Positions 25,273-33,575 of a stretch of DNA of 64,000 nt are shown one piece after another. The notes beneath the pieces were generated by a model, which was not told the origin of the DNA, ran no database searches, and was given only the letters and a program-made list of their open reading frames with translations. Position numbers and translations under genes: made by a program. The stretch lies in the NCBI GenBank assembly GCA_049317265.1, contig JBMOIP010000021.1, positions 14,246-78,245 of the forward strand. The letters are read 5' to 3'. Numbering within the stretch: position 1 is the stretch's first letter; every line of letters starts with the position of its first letter. The DNA comes from CAIVAT01 sp049317265. Lineage in GTDB: Bacteria; Bacteroidota; Bacteroidia; Bacteroidales; FEN-979.

Positions 25273-25974
25273 TTATTTTTCAGCCAGGTAGATCGATGCA
25301 ATTCCCATACTGAGGCTGACTTGCCTGGAATTTTTCAAACCGGTTTTCTGAAGGATTTCAAGAAAATTCCTTCCAGAGGGAAAAGCAGCCACTGATTCAG
25401 GTAAATAACTGTAAGCCTTGCTGTTCCCTGAAATCAACCTGCCAGTCAGGGGAATGATGAAACGGGAATAAACAGCATAAAGCTGCTTCATCGGAAATGA
25501 TGGGGGATGAGAAAACTCAAGGATCACCATGATACCATCATTTCGCAACACGCGTCTCATTTCGGTTAACCCCAGTTCCAGGTTTTCGAAATTGCGGACA
25601 CCAAATGCTACGGTTATTGCATCAAATGTATTGTCGGGAAACGGGATCTTTTCAGCATCAGCCTGTTCGAGGGATATCAACTGATTCAACCCCTGCTCTT
25701 CCATTTTCCGCCTGCCAATTTCCAGCATTTTAGCCGAGATATCGATTCCGACAATCCTCCCCGGTTTCAAGCCTGCAATGGCTATTGCCAGGTCGCCGGT
25801 ACCAGTGGCCACATCAAGAACCTTTTCCGGCCTTCTTTCTTTAAGGATGTTGACAACCTTTTTTCTCCATACCCGATCGATCCCAAAGGAGAGAAAATGA
25901 TTTAAGAAATCATACTTGGGAGAGATGTCGTCAAACATCTCACGGACTACTTCCATTTTTGAAGGTGAACCCAT
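25273..25974 (-). CDS. ubiE: demethylmenaquinone/ubiquinone methyltransferase
   Basis: This 233-residue SAM-dependent methyltransferase carries the UbiE/MenG signatures: VREMFDDISPKYDFLNHFLSFGIDRVWRKK at the N-terminus, the SAM-binding VLDVATGTGDLAIAIA with GIDISAKMLEIGRRKM, DAEKIPFPDNTFDAITVAFGVRNFENLELGLTEM and RVLRNDGIMVILEFSHP. Because Bacteroidota normally make menaquinone, the expected reaction is the last step of menaquinone synthesis (a menG role). It precedes porT on the same strand. The start MGSPSKMEVVREM agrees with family length. Confidence 0.95.
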   Translation of the reverse strand: MGSPSKMEVVREMFDDISPKYDFLNHFLSFGIDRVWRKKVVNILKERRPEKVLDVATGTGDLAIAIAGLKPGRIVGIDISAKMLEIGRRKMEEQGLNQLISLEQADAEKIPFPDNTFDAITVAFGVRNFENLELGLTEMRRVLRNDGIMVILEFSHPPSFPMKQLYAVYSRFIIPLTGRLISGNSKAYSYLPESVAAFPSGRNFLEILQKTGLKNSRQVSLSMGIASIYLAEK

Positions 25975-26044
25975 AACGAAAATGAAAAATCAGCACAAAA
26001 AGAAAACGGTTGCACAGGAATTTACAACGATTTCATATTAAAAA

Positions 26045-26080
26045 AAAAGGGATTATCCAGATTTACAGATAATCCCTTTT
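26045..26080 (-). terminator. intrinsic terminator after tsf
   Basis: A perfect 13-base inverted repeat (AAAAGGGATTATC and its complement, loop of 10) is followed on the minus strand by a run of T. It lies 16 bases past the tsf stop codon and probably ends the rplM-rpsI-rpsB-tsf transcript. Confidence 0.85.
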
Positions 26081-26095
26081 CGCATTAGAATAGAG

Positions 26096-26929
26096 TTAAA
26101 CTCCCAACTGCAGTCTTTTGAATCCAATAACTGCCAACTCCTTATCGTTATCGGCAATATATTGACGGACCGTCTTTTTTGTGTCCTTTACAAAGTCCTG
26201 GTTCAACAGGGTCATCTCCTTGAAGAATTTCTGAAGCTTGCCGAGAGCGATTTTTTCAACCATCTCTTCCGGTTTACCTTCCTGGCGTGCCATATCTTTA
26301 CCTATTTCAACTTCACGGTCAATCACCTCCTGGGTAACATTGTCCTTATCAACAGCAACGGGGCTCATGGCGGCAACCTGCATGGCAAGTTCATGTCCAA
26401 TATCCATCACATTGGTTGCATCCTTTTTACTCAGGCCGATGACCGTAGCAAGGCGGTTACCAAAATGGTTGTATGCAAATACGACAGGAGCTTCAATTAC
26501 CTCGTAATGAGCAATCTGAATTTTCTCACCTGTTTTACCAAGCAACTCATTCAGTTTCTCTTCAACGGTGGTGGTGCCTAGTGATAAAGGCATGAGTTCG
26601 GCAGCGGCATGGATACGGTTGGTAACGCCAAGATCAAGCAGATCTTTGGAGAATTTAATAAACTCTTCGGTTTTACCAACGAAATCGGTTTCACAATTGA
26701 CCATGATGACAGCGCCATAAGCATGATCATCAGCGATTTTTGCAATAACAAATCCCTGGTTAGCATCACGATCGGCACGTTTTCCGGCAACTTTCTGTCC
26801 CTTTTTACGGAGGTAGTCAATGGCTTTATCAAAATCACCTTCTGTTTCCTGCAGGGCTTTTTTACAATCCATCATCCCTGCACCCGACATCTGGCGCAAT
26901 TTATTAACATCAGCGGCAGTAATATTCAT
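26096..26929 (-). CDS. tsf: translation elongation factor Ts
   Basis: At 277 residues it has the expected length for EF-Ts, the nucleotide-exchange factor of EF-Tu. The N-terminal UBA-like domain VNKLRQMSGAGMMDCKKALQETEGDFDKAIDYLRKKG (residues about 9-45) and the core sequences VNCETDFVGKTEEF and HELAMQVAAMSP are characteristic. It is the last gene of the ribosomal cluster rplM-rpsI-rpsB-tsf, followed by a strong terminator. The spacer to rpsB contains a short heptamer array. Confidence 0.97.
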   Translation of the reverse strand: MNITAADVNKLRQMSGAGMMDCKKALQETEGDFDKAIDYLRKKGQKVAGKRADRDANQGFVIAKIADDHAYGAVIMVNCETDFVGKTEEFIKFSKDLLDLGVTNRIHAAAELMPLSLGTTTVEEKLNELLGKTGEKIQIAHYEVIEAPVVFAYNHFGNRLATVIGLSKKDATNVMDIGHELAMQVAAMSPVAVDKDNVTQEVIDREVEIGKDMARQEGKPEEMVEKIALGKLQKFFKEMTLLNQDFVKDTKKTVRQYIADNDKELAVIGFKRLQLGV

Positions 26930-26977
26930 ATAGTAATAGTATTATTATTTTTAAATTAAGTATTCAAATAAGTGAAA

Positions 26978-27012
26978 TCAACATTCAACAATCAATGTTC
27001 AATATTCGATAA
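26978..27012. repeat. heptamer tandem array between rpsB and tsf
   Basis: Five consecutive 7-base units of the form TCAAYRW (TCAACAT, TCAACAA, TCAATGT, TCAATAT, TCGATAA) fill the 87-base rpsB-tsf spacer next to the rpsB stop. Units vary at the last three positions but keep the period. Confidence 0.6.
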
Positions 27013-27015
27013 TCC

Positions 27016-27951
27016 CTATTTTTTATTGCTTCTTCCGGCAGGTTTGCTGATACGTTTTCTGGCGGGTTTGTTGTTATCCTCGGGAGCTGGTTCAAGACCT
27101 TTCATCTTGGCTACCTTGGTGTCAACAAAGTCCTTTTTAACGATCTTGATGCCATCTTCATCCACTTCATCATCATCGCCGTCAAGCAGATGTGATCCCA
27201 TTCTGCCTTCGAGTTCATCGCCTTCTCCGCGTTCATCGCTGGCTTCTTTCTTATCCCGGTCGAGTTTCCGTTCCATCAGACCCTCTTCCATTGCCTTCAC
27301 CATGGTGTCAACAATAAGGGAGATTGATTTGGATGCATCGTCATTTGCAGGAATAGGGAAATCGACGGTTCTTGGATCTGAATTGGTATCGACAATGGCA
27401 AACGTAGGTATATTCAATTTTTTTGCTTCTGCCAGGGCGATATGCTCCTTGAGAATATCGACGATAAAGATCGCTGAAGGAAGACGGTTCAAGTCGGCGA
27501 TAGAACCTAAGTTCTTCTCCAGCTTGGCCCGTTCACGGGTGATTGTAAGGCGTTCCTTCTTGGAAAGGTTGGTGTAGGAAGGTGAGCTCATCAGTTTGTC
27601 GATGGAGATCATCTTGCGAACAGCCTTCCGGATGGTGGCAAAATTGGTAAGCATTCCACCGGGCCAGCGCTCAGTCACGTAAGGCATGTTCACTCTCTTG
27701 ACATGCTCGGCAACGATGTCTTTGGCTTGCTTTTTAGTTGCAACAAAAAGCACCTTTTTCCCTGCTTTGGCAATTTGTTTCAGGGCTGCAGCTGCTTCAT
27801 CAACCTTTGCCATTGTTTTATAAAGGTCAATGATATGGATCCCGTTGCGTTCCATAAAGATATAGGGAGCCATTGCAGGGTTCCATTTGCGGCGCAAGTG
27901 ACCAAAATGGACACCGGCGTCGAGTAATGCATCAAAATTCGTTCTTGACAT
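27016..27951 (-). CDS. rpsB: 30S ribosomal protein S2 with charged C-terminal extension
   Basis: The first 230 residues are a normal S2: LLDAGVHFGHLRRKWNPAMAPYIFMERNGIHIIDL, ATKKQAKDIVAEHVKR, RWPGGMLTNFATIRK, PSAIFIVDILKEHIALAEAKKL, and FAIVDTNSDPRTVDFPIPANDDA. The total of 311 residues exceeds the usual length by about 60. The tail is first acidic (LDGDDDEVDEDG near residue 260) and then basic (KPARKRISKPAGRSNKK). Tails of this kind occur in Bacteroidota S2 and are likely disordered. It follows rpsI by 26 bases and precedes tsf. Confidence 0.97.
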   Translation of the reverse strand: MSRTNFDALLDAGVHFGHLRRKWNPAMAPYIFMERNGIHIIDLYKTMAKVDEAAAALKQIAKAGKKVLFVATKKQAKDIVAEHVKRVNMPYVTERWPGGMLTNFATIRKAVRKMISIDKLMSSPSYTNLSKKERLTITRERAKLEKNLGSIADLNRLPSAIFIVDILKEHIALAEAKKLNIPTFAIVDTNSDPRTVDFPIPANDDASKSISLIVDTMVKAMEEGLMERKLDRDKKEASDERGEGDELEGRMGSHLLDGDDDEVDEDGIKIVKKDFVDTKVAKMKGLEPAPEDNNKPARKRISKPAGRSNKK

Positions 27952-27977
27952 ATGATAATTCTAAGAATTCTAAAATA

Positions 27978-28364
27978 CTAACGTTTACTAAACTGGAATC
28001 TTTTACGGGCTTTCTTCTGTCCGAATTTCTTACGTTCAACCATACGGGGATCGCGCATCATGAGTCCTTTTGCCTTCAAAGGCGGACGGTGCTCCTCGTT
28101 GATTTCGCACAGGGCACGGGCAATCGCCATGGCGAGTGCTTCAGCCTGACCACGAATACCACCACCGTCGAGGTTAACCTTGACATCGTATTTACCCTGA
28201 TTGTTGGTCACCTCAAATGGTTCGGTTACCTTGAACTGTAGAATCGGTGTTGGAAAATAGTTCTTGAATTCACGGCCATTCACGGTAATGATACCCTGGC
28301 CTTCCTTCAGATAGATTCGTGCAACGGCAGTTTTCCTTCTGCCGAGGGTGTTGATAACTTCCAT
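27978..28364 (-). CDS. rpsI: 30S ribosomal protein S9
   Basis: This 128-residue protein has all S9 marks: NTLGRRKTAVARIYLKEGQG at the start, INGREFKNYFP-like VNGREFKNYFPTP, GGGIRGQAEALAMAIARAL, and the C-terminal DPRMVERKKFGQKKARKRFQFSKR tail that reaches the ribosomal P site. It begins 3 bases after the rplM stop codon, so the two are translationally linked. Confidence 0.98.
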   Translation of the reverse strand: MEVINTLGRRKTAVARIYLKEGQGIITVNGREFKNYFPTPILQFKVTEPFEVTNNQGKYDVKVNLDGGGIRGQAEALAMAIARALCEINEEHRPPLKAKGLMMRDPRMVERKKFGQKKARKRFQFSKR

Positions 28365-28367
28365 GGA

Positions 28368-28823
28368 TTACTTAATTGAGGTTAGTTTCATAGGTTTCGG
28401 TTGCTGTGCGGTATGCAGATGCTCAGGACCTGCGTACACATAAAGGTTGCGGAACAATTCACGACCAAGGCGATTCTTCGGGAGCATCCCCTTGATGGCT
28501 TTTTCCACAACGGCTGTCGGCTTTTTGGCCAGCAGTTTAATGGGGGTCACCTCCCTTTGTCCGCCCGGAAAACCGGTATGACTCAGGTAAACTTTATCCT
28601 CCATCTTTTTGCCCGTCAGCTGGATTTTCTCCGCGTTGATAATGACAACATTGTCGCCACAGTCCACATGCGGTGTGTAGTTGGTCTTCGTTTTGCCTTT
28701 CAGCAACATGGCCACTTTGGCTGCCAAACGGCCAAGAACCTGACCTTCGGCATCGATAAGCACCCAATCTTTGGTCACGGTGGCCGCGTTGGCGCTTATG
28801 GTCTTGTAACTTAACGTATTCAT
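28368..28823 (-). CDS. rplM: 50S ribosomal protein L13
   Basis: This 151-residue L13 is recognised by WVLIDAEGQVLGRLAAKVAMLLKGK, YTPHVDCGDNVVIINAEKIQLTGKK, KVYLSHTGFPGG and AIKGMLPKNRLGRELFRNLYVYAGPEHLH. It is the first gene of the ribosomal cluster and has a good -33/-7 promoter 53-82 bases upstream of the ATG, giving a leader of roughly 45 nucleotides. The leader could host autogenous control, but I see no defined structure. Confidence 0.98.
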   Translation of the reverse strand: MNTLSYKTISANAATVTKDWVLIDAEGQVLGRLAAKVAMLLKGKTKTNYTPHVDCGDNVVIINAEKIQLTGKKMEDKVYLSHTGFPGGQREVTPIKLLAKKPTAVVEKAIKGMLPKNRLGRELFRNLYVYAGPEHLHTAQQPKPMKLTSIK

Positions 28824-28875
28824 GCTTCTTCCTGATTATTTTTAACAATGAACCTTTTTCTTCCAAAAGGGGGTG

Positions 28876-28905
28876 CAAAGATATTTCTAATTTTCTTCTC
28901 CCCAA
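28876..28905 (-). promoter_or_regulatory. promoter of rplM-rpsI-rpsB-tsf
   Basis: On the minus strand a TTG box (28905-28903) is separated by 19 bases from TATCTTTG (28883-28876), matching the Bacteroidota TTTG / TAnnTTTG consensus. It is the best-formed promoter in the housekeeping part. Confidence 0.75.
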
Positions 28906-29631
28906 TGCCATTTTATGTTCAAATTAATTTATTTTTGCATTATCATTGATTTTGTGACATAAATCTGTTAAATTATGGCTTATTTTATGACACTCTGAAT
29001 AAAGTATTGATGCAGATAATTGTACGGGAATCGCAACATTCGACAGAAATCGCATATTGTTAATTACTGCTGATGCGTTAACTTTTCCTAATCTAGTATA
29101 AATCATTGATCCATAAAACAATATTGTCGTCCTGATATTTTTTGATTTGAATTATTCATAAAATTCCTCTCTGTGACTCTCTGTGCGATTTCCCAATGGT
29201 ACTCGGTGAAACAAAATTACACAGAGTACCGCGGAGAAGACACTGAGAGCCACAGAGGGAAACAGAATGTATCATGGTTTGGGAATTGACCAGACGAAAT
29301 AGCATTGAACGAACTACTTGCAAAATATAAAATCAGTTAGAAAGTCTAAGGAATTAACAATCTGATTACACCTTAATTTATCCGTATCAGCACTAATCGT
29401 AAATCAAAAAAATCAATGTATCATCGTAATTGCCAATCTGAAATCAGGGTAACAGGTCTTTAACCGAACGCTGTTTGTTATCAACTGATTGAGCCATGTT
29501 CTAACCAATGACAACAAAAAATTTCACCAATATGAAAAAAAAAATCACCCCTGAAGTTTAACCTTTTGGCATAAACACCGATTAAGCGCATGGTTTAACA
29601 AGGAATGACCCAGTAACAACAACAATCAATT
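28906..29631. repeat. gene-free region with an inverted CTCTGTG-type repeat
   Basis: No supported gene lies between the rplM promoter and the helicase start. Bases about 29163-29187 (TTCCTCTCTGTGACTCTCTG and following) and 29230-29270 (on the opposite strand TTCCCTCTGTGGCTCTCAGT) form an imperfect inverted repeat. A related but diverged sequence lies near 56130-56200. The remainder is AT-rich, with several short near-repeats of AATCA-type. A 65-codon frame at 28924-29121 on the minus strand overlaps no known family and is not called. Confidence 0.5.
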
Positions 29632-32118
29632 ATGGACCATCGTCAAAATGAACAACTGCTTCTTGCAACAGAATTTGTTCAATATACGAACAAGAACATT
29701 TTTCTAACCGGGAAAGCCGGTACCGGAAAGACAACTTTTTTACACAATCTGAAGAAAATCACCCCCAAGCGAATGGTTGTTGTTGCCCCAACGGGTGTTG
29801 CAGCCATCAATGCAGGAGGTGTTACCATCCACTCCTTCTTTCAGCTGAGTTTCTCCCCGGCACTGCCCGATCGGGATCAGTCCCGTGGTCATGATCCAAA
29901 AGCGGAAGGATTCCAGCGAAAATTCAGCCGTGAGAAAATCAGGCTCCTTAAATGCATCGATCTGCTCGTTATAGATGAAGTGAGCATGGTCCGTGCCGAT
30001 ATCCTCGATGCCATCGACGAGGTGTTGCGAAAATACAGAAACCGGTACAAACCATTTGGCGGGGTACAGCTGCTCATGATCGGAGATTTGCACCAGTTGT
30101 CGCCGGTTGTAAAGGAGGCCGAATGGAATATCCTCAGGAACTATTACCCGAGCGCCTACTTTTTCGACAGCCATGCCCTCAAAAAAACCAACCCAGTTAC
30201 CATTGAGTTAAAAGAGATTTTCAGGCAGTCGGACGAAACCTTTATCAGGCTGCTGAACAAGGTGAGAGAAAACAGGATGGACCAGGAAACGGTTGCACAG
30301 TTAAACTCACGCTACAATCCTGGTTTCTCGCCGGAACACACCCCAGGGAAGCCTGAAACCGACGGTTACATCACCCTCACCACCCATAACGCCAGCGCGA
30401 TGGAGATGAACCAGTCGAAGCTGAACCAACTTAACGGAAAAACCTTCTCCTTTTCAGCAGAAATAGATGGGAATTTCCCCCCGCATGATTTTCCCACCGA
30501 AGAGGTTCTCAACCTGAAGATGGATGCCCAGGTAATGTTCATTAAAAATGACCCCTCACAGGAAAAACAGTTTTACAACGGAAAAATCGGGAAGATCACC
30601 AGGATTACAGATGATACAATTTTTGTCAAATGCCCTGATGAACGGGACGAAATAGAGGTAACCCCTTTGAAATGGGAGAACATTAAATATTCTCTCGAGG
30701 AAACCACAAAAGAGATCAGGGAGGAGATTGCAGGTAGTTTCACCCAGATTCCGCTTAAACTCGCCTGGGCCATCACCATCCATAAGAGCCAGGGACTCAC
30801 CTTCGACCGGGTGATCATCGATGCCGGTGCAGCCTTCGCATTCGGGCAGGTTTATGTGGCGCTGAGCAGGTGCCGCACCTTCGAGGGAATTGTTTTAAGT
30901 ACGCCAATCTCCGTTTCAGGGATCAAAACAGATTCCCTGGTGATGAACTTTTCAAGCGACTCGCAGAGAAACGAACCCGGTCCGGAAAAATTATTTGATT
31001 CCAAATACCTCTTTCAAAAGGATTTACTATTTGAATTGTTTGATTTTAATGCTATTAAATACAGGCTGGAAAGTCTTGGCAAACTTTGCCAGGAGCAATC
31101 CAACATCCTTGACAGCGCATCTGTTGCAGAAACAGAATTGAAAAGGAGCCAATGCGAAGTCTCGCTTTTCAGGGTTGCCGAAAAATTCAAAACGCAGCTG
31201 TCAGGGTTTATGGCATCGGGCGTTCTCCCGGAAGAAAATCCCGAATTGCAAACCAGGGTAAAACAGGCCGTACTCTATTTCTCCCGGAACATCACATCAC
31301 TGTTCTCCGGATTTCCCGAAAAACTCAACCTGGATACCGACAACAAAATAATTGGTAAACTGTTGTCCGAATCTGCGGAGAAATTGCAGCATGAGGTTTT
31401 CATCAGGCAACGATGTCTGGAGAATTCCAAAGATGGTTTTAAGACCATCTCCTATCTTAAAACAAGGTCGAACGCAGACCTGGACTTTGTGCAGTCGATC
31501 AGCAAGAAATCACGTCCTGCGCAGCAATCCGCAGCCGGTATGACACACCCTGAGCTCTATTCAACCCTCAGGCAGTGGAGGAAAAACCTGGCTGACGAAC
31601 AAAACATCCCGGTATATATGGTTCTTCCTCAAAAATCAATGATGGAACTGATGGAAAAATTACCGGCCACGCTATGCGGGCTCAAGCAGATCAAAGGGAT
31701 TGGTCCTGCAAAAATCAGGCAATTCGGCGAAGCGATCCTCTCCATCATCAAAAATTACTGCATTGAATATGACATCACGCAGGATCATACACAAACGGTG
31801 AGTCCTGCAAAGAAGGTGAAGTCAAACTCAGGAGCGCTGAGCCTCGAGATGTACCGGGCTGGAAAAACCATTGACGAAATAGCAACAATGCGTTCTTTCT
31901 CAAAAGCCACCATTGAAGGTCATCTTGCCCACTATGTCGGTACAGGGGAACTCGGCGTTGATAAATTTGTACCTGCCGATACGTTGAGGCGGGTGATGAA
32001 GCACCTGGAGGACCATCCAAAATCATCCATGGGTGATCTTAAGCGAATGATGGGAAATGAGGTTTCCTACGGCGAATTGAAGTTCATCATGCAGCACCTG
32101 GGAACCCGGCAGGATTAA
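29632..32118 (+). CDS. PIF1/RecD-like helicase with HRDC and helix-turn-helix C-terminus
   Basis: This 828-residue protein begins with an SF1B helicase core: NIFLTGKAGTGKTTFLHNLK (Walker A, residues about 23-42), VVVAPTGVAAINAGGVTIHSFFQL, LLVIDEVSMVRADILDAIDEVLR (Walker B), GGVQLLMIGDLHQLSPV, ELKEIFRQSDETFIRLLN, and the late helicase motifs AWAITIHKSQGLTFDRVIIDAG and VYVALSRCRTFEGIVL. The C-terminal third has an HRDC domain (LYSTLRQWRKNLADEQNIPV to IKGIGPAKIRQFG) and a RecQ/YpbB-like HTH region (YRAGKTIDEIATMRSFSKATI). PIF1-like helicases unwind 5'-3' and resolve G-quadruplexes or stalled forks. The domain fusion suits a DNA-repair role. It is followed 32 bases later by a DUF4143 ATPase in the same direction. 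Confidence 0.9.
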   Translation: MDHRQNEQLLLATEFVQYTNKNIFLTGKAGTGKTTFLHNLKKITPKRMVVVAPTGVAAINAGGVTIHSFFQLSFSPALPDRDQSRGHDPKAEGFQRKFSREKIRLLKCIDLLVIDEVSMVRADILDAIDEVLRKYRNRYKPFGGVQLLMIGDLHQLSPVVKEAEWNILRNYYPSAYFFDSHALKKTNPVTIELKEIFRQSDETFIRLLNKVRENRMDQETVAQLNSRYNPGFSPEHTPGKPETDGYITLTTHNASAMEMNQSKLNQLNGKTFSFSAEIDGNFPPHDFPTEEVLNLKMDAQVMFIKNDPSQEKQFYNGKIGKITRITDDTIFVKCPDERDEIEVTPLKWENIKYSLEETTKEIREEIAGSFTQIPLKLAWAITIHKSQGLTFDRVIIDAGAAFAFGQVYVALSRCRTFEGIVLSTPISVSGIKTDSLVMNFSSDSQRNEPGPEKLFDSKYLFQKDLLFELFDFNAIKYRLESLGKLCQEQSNILDSASVAETELKRSQCEVSLFRVAEKFKTQLSGFMASGVLPEENPELQTRVKQAVLYFSRNITSLFSGFPEKLNLDTDNKIIGKLLSESAEKLQHEVFIRQRCLENSKDGFKTISYLKTRSNADLDFVQSISKKSRPAQQSAAGMTHPELYSTLRQWRKNLADEQNIPVYMVLPQKSMMELMEKLPATLCGLKQIKGIGPAKIRQFGEAILSIIKNYCIEYDITQDHTQTVSPAKKVKSNSGALSLEMYRAGKTIDEIATMRSFSKATIEGHLAHYVGTGELGVDKFVPADTLRRVMKHLEDHPKSSMGDLKRMMGNEVSYGELKFIMQHLGTRQD

Positions 32119-32150
32119 GAAAAAACAGGGACCTTAATATACGACTCTCT

Positions 32151-33518
32151 ATGCATCAACGGTTACTGAGCAAAGATCTTCCCCGGCACAAGTCATTTTG
32201 CCTCCTTGGCGCTGACGGTGTAGGTAAAACAACACTCATCAGGGATTTTGCCGGCAAATTCAGCAACTGGATACACCTCGATCTAACGGTGGAGTCGGAC
32301 CGTTCAATCTTTCGGGCGGATTCGCCGGCGGAGGAGACCCTTAAGGCGGTTGGATTCCTGAAAGGCAAGGAGATCAGGGGAAGCGGGACGTTGATTTTGC
32401 TGGATGAGATCGGACAGTGCAGGGAGGCGATGGATTGGGTTTGGGATCAGGCGGACGGGCGGACGGGCGGACGGGCGGACGGGCGGACGGGGCCTTTAAT
32501 TGTGGCGACATCGTCCATCAGGTCGGAGGAGATTGATCAACTGGTAAATCCGGCAAATGGGCCTATGGCGGCTTACTTTTTACATCCATTTTCTTTTGAG
32601 GAGTTTTTAATGGTGATGGATGATCCGGCCTCGCTGGAGGCTTTCCGTGAGGTCCCTGTCCCCTATTATGCTTATGAAAAGCTGCTCAACTACTTCCATC
32701 TGTACGCACTGATTGGCGGAATGCCTGAAATCACCAGTGAATATGCATCCTCCGGGAATCTGTCGGCGTTGAAAAAGATTTATGAGCAGGCAGAAGAACG
32801 CTTAATTCAGCATTTACCCTTGGTAACAGGTGGAAACAAGAGCCAGGAACTCGCCATGGAAGTTCTTCAAAACTCCTATCCGTTTGCAGCCACAAGGATC
32901 AGTTTCAACCGGTTTGGCAATATAGAAAAAGGGAGCCGGGAGATCAGCCGATCGCTCCAGTCGCTTCAGCAGGCCCGCCTGCTGCAGCTGATTTACCCGG
33001 TTACTTCCCCAACTTTGCCAGTTGAGCCCGACAAGTCAAAGTTTCCCCGTCTCCAGCTGCTTGATACCGGGCTGGTCAACTATTTTTCGGGCATACAGAA
33101 ACCCCTGTTTCAGTCACATGACATGAATGCGATCTTCAAGGGACAGATAGCCCGCCAGGTTGTCGGACAGGAGCTCCTTGCCACGCAACACCTTAAACAC
33201 ACCGATGCAACCCAGTTATCTTTTTGGGTCAGGAACAAAGCCCAATCCGGTGCAGAGGTCGACTTTGTTATCAGGTACAACGACCTGTTGATTCCGGTGG
33301 TCGTGAGATCGGGAGAACCCGGACACCTCAGGTCGCTGCACCAGTTCATGGACATCGCCCCGCACCCCTATGCCGTGAGGTTGTATGCTGAAAAACTCTC
33401 GGTCCAGCAAACCCGCACCCTCAGCGGCAGGAAATACTACCTCTTAAACCTCCCCTATTTTCTTGCAGGAAAAATCAGGGATCACCTGGAGGGATTCATG
33501 AAATACGTAGAGGGGTAA
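32151..33518 (+). CDS. AAA ATPase with DUF4143 C-terminus
   Basis: The 455-residue protein has a P-loop (LLGADGVGKTTLIRDFAGKF, residues about 17-36) and a Walker B-like LILLDEIGQCREAMDW (near 81-96). Then come FEEFLMVMD and a C-terminal DUF4143 region including SREISRSLQSLQQARLLQLIYPV, LQLLDTGLVNYFSG and SFWVRNKAQSGAEVDFVIRY with its nuclease-like EVDFV. These ATPases are widespread in bacteria and archaea and their biological role is still poorly defined. A toxin-antitoxin-like or DNA-related role has been proposed for relatives but is not shown here. Bases 32450-32491 within the gene are an in-frame octamer array coding for DGRTGGRADGRTG, inserted before the sensor-1-like PLIVATSS strand. 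Confidence 0.85.
   Translation: MHQRLLSKDLPRHKSFCLLGADGVGKTTLIRDFAGKFSNWIHLDLTVESDRSIFRADSPAEETLKAVGFLKGKEIRGSGTLILLDEIGQCREAMDWVWDQADGRTGGRADGRTGPLIVATSSIRSEEIDQLVNPANGPMAAYFLHPFSFEEFLMVMDDPASLEAFREVPVPYYAYEKLLNYFHLYALIGGMPEITSEYASSGNLSALKKIYEQAEERLIQHLPLVTGGNKSQELAMEVLQNSYPFAATRISFNRFGNIEKGSREISRSLQSLQQARLLQLIYPVTSPTLPVEPDKSKFPRLQLLDTGLVNYFSGIQKPLFQSHDMNAIFKGQIARQVVGQELLATQHLKHTDATQLSFWVRNKAQSGAEVDFVIRYNDLLIPVVVRSGEPGHLRSLHQFMDIAPHPYAVRLYAEKLSVQQTRTLSGRKYYLLNLPYFLAGKIRDHLEGFMKYVEG
32450..32491 (+). repeat. octamer array GCGGACGG inside a coding region
   Basis: About five copies of the 8-base unit GCGGACGG lie in frame inside the DUF4143 ATPase gene. The same unit family (G[TC]GGAC[AG][AG]) makes the intergenic arrays at 40688-41012 and 46115-46220. 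Confidence 0.85.
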
Positions 33519-33541
33519 CCAGAATCCCACTAAATTTTATG

Positions 33542-33549
33542 TACCTTTG
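33542..33549 (+). promoter_or_regulatory. -7 element before the gldA-like gene (TACCTTTG)
   Basis: The TAnnTTTG match lies 27 bases before the ATG at 33576 and just after the ATPase stop at 33518. No clear -33 box is seen. Confidence 0.5.
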
Positions 33550-33575
33550 CGCTCCGTTTTCAATCACCCCGGATT

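Noticed and set aside
26096..28823. Possible CRISPR or tRNA genes around the ribosomal cluster
   Set aside because: No repeat of 25-40 bases with regular spacers and no cloverleaf-compatible sequence was seen here or elsewhere in the window.
28924..29121. 65-codon minus-strand frame upstream of rplM
   Set aside because: It overlaps the region next to the rplM promoter, has no start context and no recognisable domain.
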